Shown one piece after another: positions 8,082-14,973 of a stretch of 21,347 nt of DNA. Under the pieces are notes generated by a model. The model was not told the DNA's origin and made no database searches. It was given only the letters and a program-made list of their open reading frames with translations. How positions within the stretch are numbered: position 1 is the stretch's first letter; each line of letters starts with the position of its first letter. Position numbers and translations under genes: made by a program. The stretch is from JAYZAP01 sp964645285 (GTDB lineage: Bacteria; Pseudomonadota; Alphaproteobacteria; JAAXGF01), in assembly GCA_964645285.1 (NCBI GenBank), contig CAZYDR010000066.1:1-21347 (forward strand), in the 5' to 3' direction.

Positions 8082-8281
8082 GGTCTGTCAGGTCCTTTTT
8101 TGCGATTTTTTCTAGCCGAATGAGTCACGTCGTAATTGGCCTCCATGGCGGCCTCGATCTGGATACAGGACACTTCCGCATGGCGGAATTCCATAAGTTT
8201 TTCGATTGGGAACTCGACGCTACCGATATCGCTGCGGTCCTTGAGGCGGTCTTTCCGGGCTGAGGCTTTATGATCGACCAT
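8078..8281 (-). CDS. Small unrecognised ORF coupled to fba (67 aa)
   Basis: I do not recognise this protein. It is very charged (Lys/Arg-rich ends KASARKDRLKDRSD and ARKNRKKGPDRP) around a less charged middle (EFPIEKLMEFRHAEVSC). Three things support it being real: a good Shine-Dalgarno GAGG five bases before ATG 8281, a stop that overlaps the fba start in an ATGA junction, and a candidate promoter just upstream. It has no signal peptide or membrane segment and only one cysteine. It may be a leader or regulatory peptide for fba, or an independent small protein. The competing plus-strand frame (8075-8263) lacks comparable signals. An ATG at 8311 would add ten residues. Confidence 0.45.
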   Translation of the reverse strand: MVDHKASARKDRLKDRSDIGSVEFPIEKLMEFRHAEVSCIQIEAAMEANYDVTHSARKNRKKGPDRP

Positions 8282-8314
8282 GGTATCCTCGACTCCACTG
8301 TGAAGAGGCAATCC

Positions 8315-8342
8315 AGTATGGCCCTCCCGGCCACAGGATCAA
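8315..8342 (-). promoter_or_regulatory. Candidate promoter for the small ORF-fba-thiE-like unit
   Basis: On the minus strand TTGATC (8337-8342) and CATACT (8315-8320) are 16 nt apart, each matching four of six sigma-70 consensus bases. They lie about 35 nt upstream of the small ORF start and in the divergent spacer shared with the MOSC gene. No experimental support exists here. Confidence 0.3.
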
Positions 8343-8382
8343 AGAGTATTCAGGGCGGAACCGGAGGCGAGGCAAAAAAATC

Positions 8383-9030
8383 GTGGCGCTCAGCGTGGCG
8401 AAACCCAGGATCGTCGAATACAAAGGCAAAACCGTATCTACGGGCATCTACAAAACGCCTGTCGAAGGCCCGCACATGGTTCGCACCACTAATATCGATG
8501 GCGACGGCCAGGCCGACCTGACCGTCCATGGCGGGCCCGACAAGGCGGTTTATGCCTTTCCTTCGGAGCATTACGCCGTCTATGCCGAATCACTGGGTCA
8601 TGAGCCCTACGAACCCGGCCAATTCGGCGAAAACCTGACCACCGAGGGAATGCTGGAAACCGAGGTTCGTATCGGCGACCGTTACCGTGCGGGCGAGGTC
8701 GTGCTCGGAGTCTCCCAGCCCCGCGCGCCGTGCTTCAAGTTCGCTATCAAGATGGGCACGCCCAGCGCCATACGGCTGTGCCTGCATAGCGCCATGACCG
8801 GGTTTTATTTTTGCGTCATCGACGAAGGCATGATCGCAGCCGGCGATGCTATCGAATGCGGGTTCATAAACCACGGCGCCCCCACCGTCGACGACGTCCA
8901 CCGGCTATTTTTCCTCGATAAAGACAATGTCGAGGGCCTCAAAAGAGCATCCCGCTGCGCCACCCTGGAGGCGGGCTGGACGAAGGCGTTCGCTGTGCGG
9001 CTGGAGAAACTCGGCGTCAGTCCTGACTGA
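8383..9030 (+). CDS. MOSC domain protein (YiiM-like)
   Basis: The product is 215 aa. MOSC domains bind molybdenum cofactor or pass sulfur carried on a conserved cysteine; YiiM-like members are linked to detoxification of N-hydroxylated compounds. Family marks are HGGPDKAVY (49-57), FGENLTTEGM (81-90), RIGDRYRAGE and VSQPRAPCFK with the likely sulfur-carrying Cys117. A helical tail (FFLDKDNVEGLKRASRC…) matches the YiiM C-terminal region. The start is GTG 8383, after purine-rich GGAGGCGAGG; a second GTG at 8395 is possible. The gene runs against all its neighbours, splitting fba from pgk, and its last 14 bases overlap the end of the convergent 134-aa gene. This looks like insertion into an older operon, though I have no composition test to prove transfer. 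Confidence 0.88.
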   Translation: MALSVAKPRIVEYKGKTVSTGIYKTPVEGPHMVRTTNIDGDGQADLTVHGGPDKAVYAFPSEHYAVYAESLGHEPYEPGQFGENLTTEGMLETEVRIGDRYRAGEVVLGVSQPRAPCFKFAIKMGTPSAIRLCLHSAMTGFYFCVIDEGMIAAGDAIECGFINHGAPTVDDVHRLFFLDKDNVEGLKRASRCATLEAGWTKAFAVRLEKLGVSPD

Positions 9031-9421
9031 GGAATTTTCGACAGGCTTCCGACGGATCAGCCACGTCGAGCAGGTCGAGGGCGCCGGCCCCACTTGCACC
9101 GACGGTCGCGCCCACCTGGCTAGCCATGTCCGTGAGCTTGGCCGTCATCGCCTCGTCACCGGAAAACACCAGCCGTGTCCAGCCGGCGCGCAGAGCCGCC
9201 ATGGCGGTGCCGGCGTCCGTGCCGCAATCGATGACGGCATCGCTGACGCCCGCTTCGTCGACCACGGCCTTGAGAAAACCGACGCCCGCGTAGGCCGCGG
9301 CGCCGGGCGCGCTTTGCAGGGTGATCGGGATGTTGAGGTCGGTGGCGGCGGCGACCGCCGCACGGGCGTGATCGAGGTTGTAGAACAGGATGGTTGGCTG
9401 GGTCACGGCGCCCCTGGTCAC
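9017..9421 (-). CDS. Unrecognised 134-aa protein coupled to pgk
   Basis: I cannot assign this protein to a named family. It is Ala/Gly-rich with alternating beta/alpha segments: PTILFYN, IPITLQSAPG, DAVIDCGTDAGTAMAALRAG, WTRLVFSGD and a Gly/Ala stretch near 103-113. The pattern resembles part of an aldolase-type TIM barrel or a Rossmann-like fold. There is no signal peptide or membrane helix, so it is cytosolic. The start is GTG 9421, whose bases form a GTGA overlap with the pgk stop. A longer frame to 9466 would run back into pgk. The coupling implies production with pgk and perhaps a role around triose phosphates; that is inference. The gene overlaps the convergent MOSC gene tail by 14 nt. 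Confidence 0.7.
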   Translation of the reverse strand: MTRGAVTQPTILFYNLDHARAAVAAATDLNIPITLQSAPGAAAYAGVGFLKAVVDEAGVSDAVIDCGTDAGTAMAALRAGWTRLVFSGDEAMTAKLTDMASQVGATVGASGAGALDLLDVADPSEACRKFLSQD

Positions 9422-10614
9422 AACGCCAGGGCGGCAACCCCGGGCAGGGGCTTGCCTTCGAGCCATTCGAGGAAGGCGCCACCGGCGGTGGAGATGTAGG
9501 AGAAATTATCCAGTACGCCGGCCTTGGCCAGGGCGGCAATGGTATCGCCGCCGCCGGCCACGCTGGTCATGGTTCCATCTCGGGTCAACTTGGCGACGGC
9601 CCGGGCGACCGTATTGGTGCCGGCGTCCAGACCGTCCAGTTCGAAGGCGCCGAGAGGGCCGTTCCACACCACGGTAGCCATGGTTGCCAGGTGCTCGGCG
9701 ATAGCCGTGGCGGTGGCCGGTCCGACATCGAGGATCATGGCGTCTTCGGCCACATGGCGGATGGCGACGGTATCGTGTGGCGCGCCGGCCTCGAACTTGG
9801 TCGCCGTGACCCCGTCCATCGGCAGGAGTACCTCGCAGCCGGCGTCGGCGGCGCGATCTATGATCGCCCGGGCGGTGTCAGCCATATCGCGCTCGCACAG
9901 GGATTTGCCGACGGCGATGCCCTGGGCATGGAGAAAGGTATTGGCCATGCCGCCGCCGATGACCAGGGCATCGACCCGGCCGACCAGGTTGCCCAGCACA
10001 TCGAGCTTGCTGGAGATTTTGGCGCCGCCGACCACCGCGGCGACCGGCCGGCGCGGGTTCTCCAGGGCGGCGTCGAGAGCGCCCAACTCGGCGGCCATGA
10101 GCCGGCCGGCATAGGTCGGCAGGCGCTCGGCAATGCCGACCACCGAGCCGTGGGTCCGATGGGCCGCCGAAAAGGCGTCGTTCACATAGGCGTCGCCAAG
10201 GCGGGCCAGGGCGTCGGCGAAGTTACCGTGATTCTTTTCTTCACCGGCGTGGAAGCGGAGATTTTCCAACAGCAGAATCTCGCCATCATTGAGTGCCGAT
10301 ACTGCCTGTTCCGTCACAGGACCGATGCAATCGTCGGCGAAGGCTACCGGCCGGCCACCGAGGGCACGGGACAGGGGTTTGGCCAGGGGGGCGAGCGACA
10401 TGGCCGCCAGTACCTCGCCTTTGGGTCGGCCGAAGTGGGACAGGACAATGACCTTGGCGCCGGCCTCGGACAAGGCGGTCAGGGTCGGCGCCACCCGGTC
10501 GATACGAGCCAGGTCGGCGACCTCGTCGCCCGACATGGGGACATTGAGGTCGACCCGGACGAGAACTCGCTTGCCCGCCGCGTCCAGGTCATCAAGGGCG
10601 CGGAACTTGGCCAT
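9418..10614 (-). CDS. pgk: Phosphoglycerate kinase
   Basis: This 398-aa cytosolic enzyme transfers phosphate between 1,3-bisphosphoglycerate and ADP, working in either direction. Motifs are in order: signature RVLVRVDLNVP (16-26), substrate-binding HFGRPKG (60-66) and LENLRFHAGEE (116-126), hinge-region GGAKISSK (196-203), WNGPLGAFE (317-325) and the nucleotide-binding GGGDT (354-358). Length is normal. It follows gap by 9 nt, with a GGGAGGG Shine-Dalgarno-like stretch inside the end of gap, and runs straight into the 134-aa gene through a GTGA overlap. The three genes are very likely one transcript. Confidence 0.97.
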   Translation of the reverse strand: MAKFRALDDLDAAGKRVLVRVDLNVPMSGDEVADLARIDRVAPTLTALSEAGAKVIVLSHFGRPKGEVLAAMSLAPLAKPLSRALGGRPVAFADDCIGPVTEQAVSALNDGEILLLENLRFHAGEEKNHGNFADALARLGDAYVNDAFSAAHRTHGSVVGIAERLPTYAGRLMAAELGALDAALENPRRPVAAVVGGAKISSKLDVLGNLVGRVDALVIGGGMANTFLHAQGIAVGKSLCERDMADTARAIIDRAADAGCEVLLPMDGVTATKFEAGAPHDTVAIRHVAEDAMILDVGPATATAIAEHLATMATVVWNGPLGAFELDGLDAGTNTVARAVAKLTRDGTMTSVAGGGDTIAALAKAGVLDNFSYISTAGGAFLEWLEGKPLPGVAALAL

Positions 10615-10623
10615 CGGTGGAGA

Positions 10624-11631
10624 CTACAGCCCTCCCATCAGGGCAGCGACATCGGGCATGCGGTTGGAGAAACCCCACTCGTTGTCGTACCATGACAGCA
10701 CCCGGCACAGACGGCCGCCGATCACCGCGGTCTGGGTCAGGTCGAAGGTCGAGCTGTTGGGATTGTGGTTGAAGTCGATGGAAACCAGAGGTCCGTCACA
10801 GACGCCCAGCACGCTGGCCAGGGGTCCATCGGCGGCGGCGGCCTTCATGGCGTCGTTGATTTCCTCGGCCGTGGTGTCGCGCGCGGCGATGAAGGTCAGA
10901 TCGATCATCGAGACGTTGGGGGTCGGCACCCGCACGGAAGTGCCGTCGAGCTTGCCGTCGAGTTCGGGCAGCACCTGTCCAACGGCCTTTGCGGCGCCTG
11001 TCGAGGTCGGAATGATCGACATCGCGGCAGCGCGGCCCCGGCGCAGGTCGGAGTGAAGCACGTCGAGTACCGGCTGGTCGCCGGTATAGGCATGCACCGT
11101 CGTCATGTAGCCGCTTTCCATGCCGATGACGTCGTTGACCACCTTGGCCACCGGGGCCAGGCAATTGGTCGTGCACGACGCGTTTGAAACCACCCTGTGT
11201 TCGGCGCCCAGCTTGTCGTGGTTGACGCCGTAGACCACCATCAGATCAGCGTCGCCCGACGGCGCCGAAATCAGGACCTTGCCGGCACCGGCCTTGAGGT
11301 GTTTGCCGGCCATTTCACGCTTGGTGAAAATGCCGGTGCATTCCAGGGTCACATCAACGCCGAGGTCGCCCCACGGCAAGTTGGCCGGGTCGCGCTCGGC
11401 AATCACCTTGATGGGGCCGCGGCCGATGTCGATGCTGTCGTCGCTGGTCACCACCGTGCCGGGGAAGGCGCCATGGACGGAATCATGTTCGAGCAGCCAG
11501 GCATTGGTGGCCACCGGGCCGAGGTCGTTGATACCGACCACCTCGACATCATCGCGCCCTGATTCGTGAATCGCGCGCAGTACGTTACGACCGATGCGGC
11601 CGAAGCCGTTGATGGCGAGGCGAACGGTCAT
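10624..11631 (-). CDS. gap: Glyceraldehyde-3-phosphate dehydrogenase, type I
   Basis: The 335-aa product oxidises glyceraldehyde-3-phosphate with phosphate to 1,3-bisphosphoglycerate. The Rossmann motif INGFGRIGRN lies at 7-16. GINDLG, with acidic Asp36, suggests NAD rather than NADP preference. The catalytic motif SNASCTTNCLAP contains Cys153, and the partner His180 lies in TTVHAYTGDQ. NEWGFSNRM near the C-terminus is also typical. ATG 11631 is preceded by AAAGGAG at good spacing. A strong -35-like TTGACC and a 21-bp dyad lie in the 115-nt spacer upstream. The next gene upstream is a decayed Sel1 gene, so the gap-pgk unit probably has its own promoter. Confidence 0.97.
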   Translation of the reverse strand: MTVRLAINGFGRIGRNVLRAIHESGRDDVEVVGINDLGPVATNAWLLEHDSVHGAFPGTVVTSDDSIDIGRGPIKVIAERDPANLPWGDLGVDVTLECTGIFTKREMAGKHLKAGAGKVLISAPSGDADLMVVYGVNHDKLGAEHRVVSNASCTTNCLAPVAKVVNDVIGMESGYMTTVHAYTGDQPVLDVLHSDLRRGRAAAMSIIPTSTGAAKAVGQVLPELDGKLDGTSVRVPTPNVSMIDLTFIAARDTTAEEINDAMKAAAADGPLASVLGVCDGPLVSIDFNHNPNSSTFDLTQTAVIGGRLCRVLSWYDNEWGFSNRMPDVAALMGGL

Positions 11632-11667
11632 TTCCTGGCTCCTTTAGATTTCCCTAGTCGAAGCCTT

Positions 11668-11696
11668 GAAGTAGTGGTCTGGCGCGGCTTGGTCAA
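11668..11696 (-). promoter_or_regulatory. Candidate promoter for gap-pgk
   Basis: Minus-strand TTGACC (11691-11696) is followed after 17 nt by TACTTC (11668-11673). The -35 matches five of six consensus bases, but the -10 is poor. It lies about 40 nt before the gap start and directly beside an inverted repeat that could bind a regulator. Confidence 0.3.
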
Positions 11697-11697
11697 C

Positions 11698-11718
11698 CGC
11701 CATCGTGGCATGATGGCG
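11698..11718. promoter_or_regulatory. Candidate operator dyad upstream of gap
   Basis: A perfect 7-bp inverted repeat, CGCCATC-(7 nt)-GATGGCG, ends one base from the candidate gap -35 box. A centre-to-centre distance of 14 bp suits a dimeric repressor or activator. No T-run follows on either strand, so it is not a terminator for the broken gene upstream. The regulator is unknown. Confidence 0.35.
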
Positions 11719-11746
11719 ATTCAATTTGTCCGACCGTCACCAGGAT

Positions 11747-12417
11747 CTACTGGTGGGCCTTTTGGAGCCACTGTTTGGCGGTGAGCTTTGCCACGGCCGC
11801 CTTCAGACCATCGGCGGCGTCTTCTTCACCGGTGTGTTGTGCGACGAGGTACCAGGTCGCAGCCATGACCAGGTCCTCGTCCACGCCGCTTCCGTCGGCA
11901 TAGAGATTGGCCAGATTGCGCTGGGCCACGGCGAGATTCTGATTGGCCGCCTTCCGGTACCATTTGGCCGCTTCGCTCGCGTCCTGCTCGACACCGTTAC
12001 CGGATTCCAGCAGGTGCCGATGTTGTTCTGGCCGAACATATGGCCGTGCTCGGCGGTGGCCTGGAAGGCGTCGCGTTTGATGCCGTGGCCGTTCTGGGTC
12101 AGCACCCCGAGGTTATACAGACCATCGACAAAGCCTTGACCGGCGGCCTGCTGATACCAATGGGCCGCTACGTTCCAGTCCCGGTCGATACCCCAGCCAT
12201 GATAGTAGTGGGCGCCCAGGTTGGTCTGCCCCTGGGGGTCGCCCTGCTTGGCGGCCAAGGACGATCATTTGAGGGCGCGATAGAAATCATGGACGGTCAC
12301 CGTGCCTTCGAGATAGGCCAGACCGATAGCGCCCTGGGCACGAGTGTCGCCATCCTGGGCTGCCTTCAGGGTGGCCTGGAGATTGGCGCCGGTGACTTTG
12401 GTATTTATGGTTTCGTT
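11747..12417 (-). pseudogene. Decayed Sel1-repeat (TPR-like) protein gene
   Basis: Sel1 repeats can be read throughout but in broken pieces. Before an in-frame TGA (12265-12267) the frame gives AAQDGDTRAQGAIGLAYLEG. After it come QGQTNLGAHYYHGWGIDRDW, NVAAHWYQQAAGQGFVDGLY and NLGVLTQNGHGIKRD. A one-base loss near 12014-12016 then shifts the frame to LLESGNGVEQDASEAAKWYR and NLANLYADGSGVDEDLVM, ending KQWLQKAHQ. The repeat around QATAEHGHMF also seems to lack several residues. No start codon or signal peptide is found at the 5' end, which stops at the boundary of the 267-bp inverted-repeat element, so the front was probably lost there. Sel1 proteins are usually periplasmic or cytosolic interaction scaffolds. 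Several independent lesions argue against sequencing error alone. Confidence 0.8.
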
Positions 12418-12452
12418 CTAGAGCGGCTTCAAACAACACGGAACCATTTGAC

Positions 12453-12545
12453 CGCGTCCCCTTAATCCACGGTTAGGCGCGCGCCGCATGGCGATACCTG
12501 GCATCGGCAAAGGTGCGGAACGCGGCCACGGTTTAAGGGGACGCG
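12453..12545. repeat. Inner hairpin A of the element (REP-like arms)
   Basis: Perfect 13-bp inverted arms CGCGTCCCCTTAA / TTAAGGGGACGCG flank a 67-nt loop, and weaker pairing continues inward (CCACGG with CCACGGT). TTAAGGGGACGCG-type arms resemble repeats that travel with REP-associated tyrosine transposases; that resemblance is from memory. Confidence 0.6.
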
Positions 12546-12563
12546 ACCCGCGGGTGGGGCCTC

Positions 12564-12641
12564 TGAGCATTTTGGAGGGCGTCGCGGCGCTTGCCCGATG
12601 CACCGCATCGCGCGGCGCGCCGCTCCTACCCAAAACACTCA
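12564..12641. repeat. Inner hairpin B of the element
   Basis: The outer arms TGAGCATTTTGG (12564-12575) and CCAAAACACTCA (12630-12641) pair at 10 of 12 positions. GGAG/CTCC and GCGGCGC/GCGCCGC pairings continue inward to a perfect CGATGC-ACC-GCATCG tip (12596-12610). The whole 78-nt segment would fold as one long imperfect hairpin in RNA of either strand. Confidence 0.5.
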
Positions 12642-12680
12642 AATGCACCATCAAATGACCCTGTATTGTTTGAAGACGTT

Positions 12681-14687
12681 CTAGAGCCGCGCCTTCGCCG
12701 CCGCTACAACATCCTCGGCGGTGATGCCGAAGTGCTCGTATAGCTCGTCGGCGGGGGCCGAGGCGCCGAAGCCGGTCATGCCGACGGTGGCGCCGTTATC
12801 GCCGGTGTATTTCTCCCAGCCCTGCATGATTGCCGCTTCGATGGCGACCCGCACGCTGCCCGGCCCGAGAACCGACTGGCGGTAGGCCTGGTCCTGGGCG
12901 TCGAAGCGTTCCCAACATGGCATGGAGACCACCGCCGTGGCCACACCGTCGGCCTCGAGGGTGTCGCGCGCGGCCAGGGCGATAGCGATTTCCGAACCGC
13001 TGGCCAGCAGGGTCACCCGGCGGTCACTTCCGGCTTCGGCAAGCACGTAGGCGCCCTTGGCGCAGAGGTTCTCGTCGGTGTGTTCGGTGCGCACTGTTGG
13101 CAATCCCTGGCGGGTCAGGGCCAGCACCGAAGGTGTGCTGGTCTCGGCCAGGGCCACGGCCCAGCACTCGGCGGTCTCGACCGCGTCGGCCGGGCGGAAG
13201 ACGTTGAGGTTGGGGATCACCCGCAGGCTGGCAAGATGTTCGACCGGCTGGTGGGTAGGGCCGTCCTCGCCAAGGCCGATGGAATCATGGGTCATGACAT
13301 GGATGACCGGCAGCTCCGACAGCGCCGCCAGGCGAATGCCCGGGCGGCAATAATCGGTGAACACCAGGAATGTAGCGCCGTAGGCAATCACGCCGCCGTG
13401 CTGACTGAGGCCGTTCATAATGGCCGCCATGGCATGTTCGCGCACCCCGTAGTGGATGTAGCGGCCGGCGAAGTCACCGGCCTGAATGACGTCCAGATTG
13501 CTGGTCTTAGTCAGGTTGGAGCCGGTCAGGTCGGCCGAGCCGCCGATCATCTCGGGCAGCGCTACCGTATAGACGCCGAGCGCTTCCTGGCTCGCCTTGC
13601 GGGTCGCCCAGCCGGGTTTGTCCGCCGACAACTGGGCCTTGTAGCCGTTGACCGTGTCGTCGAAGTCGTCGGGCAGGGCGCCTTTGAGCGCACGCTCGAA
13701 ACCGGCCCGCACGGCGCTGTCGAGCGCGGCAAAGGCGCCGTTCCAGGCGGCCGACTGTTCGGCGCTGCGCGATCCTGCGGCGCGCCAGGCGGCGAGGATG
13801 TCGTCGGGAATGTCGAACGGCGCATGAGGCCAGCCGAGGGCCTCGCGGGCGCCGGCGATTTCGTCCGCGCCGAGCGGGGCGCCATGGGCGCCGGCGGTCC
13901 CCGCCTTGGTCGGGGCGCCGAAGCCGATGGTTGTGCGGCAGGCAATCAGCGACGGGCGATCAGAATCCTTCACCGCTGCGATGGCTACCGCGATGGCCTC
14001 CGGGTCGTGGCCGTCAATCGCCTGAGTGTCCCAGCCATAGGCCTCGAAACGGGCAATCTGGTCGTCGGAGACCGTGAGGTCCGTGGGACCGTCGATGGAG
14101 ATATGATTGTCGTCGAACAGCACGATCAGCTTGCCGAGACCAAGATGGCCGGCGAGGGATGCCGCCTCGTGACTGATGCCCTCCATGAGGCAGCCGTCGC
14201 CGGCGATTACATAGGTGTGGTGGTCGATTACGCCGTCGCCCAGGCGGGCCGCCAGCAGGCGCTCGCCCAGGGCCATGCCGACGGCCGCCGCGATACCCTG
14301 GCCCAGGGGCCCGGTGGTGGTTTCAATCCCGGTTGCGTGGCCGTATTCCGGATGGCCGGCGGTGCGCGCGCCCATCTGGCGGAAATTGCGCAGCTCGTCG
14401 AGGGTCATGTCCTCATAGCCGGTGAGATAGAGCAGGGCGTAGAGCAGCATGGAGCCGTGACCCGCCGACAGCACGAAGCGGTCGCGGTCGGGCCAGTCGG
14501 GCCGCGCCGGGTCGAACTTGAGGAACCGGCTGAACAGCACAGTCGCTACATCGGCCATGCCCATGGGCATGCCGGGGTGTCCGGAATTAGCGGCCTGGAC
14601 GGCGTCCATGGCGAGGGCTCGGATGGCGTTGGCCATGGCGCCATGGGGAGCAGTCGCCGGCTCTATCGGGGAGCTTGCGTTGGTCAT
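12681..14687 (-). CDS. tkt: Transketolase
   Basis: This 668-aa thiamine-diphosphate enzyme moves two-carbon units between sugar phosphates in the pentose phosphate or Calvin cycle. The ThDP/Mg2+ motif is IAGDGCLMEGISHEA (GDG at 163-165) followed by DDNHISIDG. Other marks are NSGHPGMPMG with His37, GPLGQGIA (126-133), GSADLTGSN (383-391), YGVREHAM with catalytic Glu417, and THDSIGLGEDGPTHQP. All three domains are present at normal length. The start at ATG 14687 lacks a clear Shine-Dalgarno sequence; ATG 14636 is a weaker alternative that would remove residues before MANAIRALAMDAV. The stop TAG lies within the end repeat of the adjacent element, yet the C-terminus (AAAKARL) looks normal. Confidence 0.97.
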   Translation of the reverse strand: MTNASSPIEPATAPHGAMANAIRALAMDAVQAANSGHPGMPMGMADVATVLFSRFLKFDPARPDWPDRDRFVLSAGHGSMLLYALLYLTGYEDMTLDELRNFRQMGARTAGHPEYGHATGIETTTGPLGQGIAAAVGMALGERLLAARLGDGVIDHHTYVIAGDGCLMEGISHEAASLAGHLGLGKLIVLFDDNHISIDGPTDLTVSDDQIARFEAYGWDTQAIDGHDPEAIAVAIAAVKDSDRPSLIACRTTIGFGAPTKAGTAGAHGAPLGADEIAGAREALGWPHAPFDIPDDILAAWRAAGSRSAEQSAAWNGAFAALDSAVRAGFERALKGALPDDFDDTVNGYKAQLSADKPGWATRKASQEALGVYTVALPEMIGGSADLTGSNLTKTSNLDVIQAGDFAGRYIHYGVREHAMAAIMNGLSQHGGVIAYGATFLVFTDYCRPGIRLAALSELPVIHVMTHDSIGLGEDGPTHQPVEHLASLRVIPNLNVFRPADAVETAECWAVALAETSTPSVLALTRQGLPTVRTEHTDENLCAKGAYVLAEAGSDRRVTLLASGSEIAIALAARDTLEADGVATAVVSMPCWERFDAQDQAYRQSVLGPGSVRVAIEAAIMQGWEKYTGDNGATVGMTGFGASAPADELYEHFGITAEDVVAAAKARL

Positions 14688-14731
14688 GGGAGCGGTGTTC
14701 TCGCGCTCGGAGTGAAGGGATACGGCATTAT

Positions 14732-14769
14732 CCGTCCGTTGCCGGACGGGTGCCGCCAGACGGGTGCCG
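14732..14769. promoter_or_regulatory. Hairpin and direct repeats in the tkt leader
   Basis: About 45 nt upstream of tkt, CCGTCCG-TTGC-CGGACGG (14732-14749) forms a perfect 7-bp hairpin. It overlaps a pair of direct repeats GACGGGTGCCG (14745-14755 and 14759-14769) spaced 14 bp start to start. This could be an operator or a leader structure for tkt. No T-tract follows. Confidence 0.3.
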
Positions 14770-14887
14770 ATTGCGCCGCACCATGCCGGGGCGCGGCGAC
14801 AACGTCAACCGCAGAGTTGCCGGGGCCATTGTGGATGTGCGGTTGCCGCCGAATTTAGCTGGAAACGGCTGTCGTCAGGCCGCGCGA

Positions 14888-14916
14888 TTGACGCGGCGTC
14901 TCGTCTGGGTTATGTC
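14888..14916 (+). promoter_or_regulatory. Candidate promoter for the zapA-6S-fau unit
   Basis: TTGACG (14888-14893) and TATGTC (14911-14916) are 17 nt apart, about 58 nt before the coiled-coil gene start. TTGAAG (14924-14929) with TATAAG (14949-14954, 19-nt spacer) is an alternative closer in. The 286-nt divergent spacer 14688-14973 otherwise holds only the tkt leader repeats. Confidence 0.3.
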
Positions 14917-14973
14917 TGTAGAGTTGAAGGGTGACTCGCGATAATTGTTATAAGGTATTGAAACGGCTTATTT

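Larger units (their letters stand above)
12418..12684. mobile_element. 267-bp palindromic MITE/REPIN-like element with terminal inverted repeats
   Basis: Its two ends are inverted copies of one 34-nt sequence: CTAGAGCGGCTTCAAACAAC… from 12418 and, on the other strand, CTAGAACGTCTTCAAACAAT… from 12684. They match at 27 of 34 positions, both ending in CATTTGA. Inside are two large hairpins: perfect 13-bp arms CGCGTCCCCTTAA (12453-12465) and TTAAGGGGACGCG (12533-12545), and a second structure at 12564-12641. It holds no convincing gene. One end supplies the tkt stop codon and the other abuts the broken Sel1 gene. This is the organisation of a non-autonomous element; which transposase would move it is unknown. 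Confidence 0.6.

Noticed and set aside
8075..8263. Plus-strand 62-codon ORF opposite the small fba-linked ORF
   Set aside because: It has no Shine-Dalgarno site or operon context and covers the fba ribosome-binding region; the minus-strand ORF is better supported.
9394..10695. A 433-codon plus-strand open frame opposite pgk
   Set aside because: Antisense to a complete pgk with all motifs; composition is Gly/Gln/His-rich noise.
12418..12654. A 78-codon minus-strand ORF inside the palindromic element
   Set aside because: It runs through hairpin arms and terminal repeats and has no RBS or domain; the repeat structure explains the sequence better.
13080..14858. A 592-codon open frame on the plus strand opposite tkt
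   Set aside because: It is the antisense shadow of an unmistakable transketolase in GC-rich DNA; the protein is His/Gly/Arg/Val-rich with no domain.
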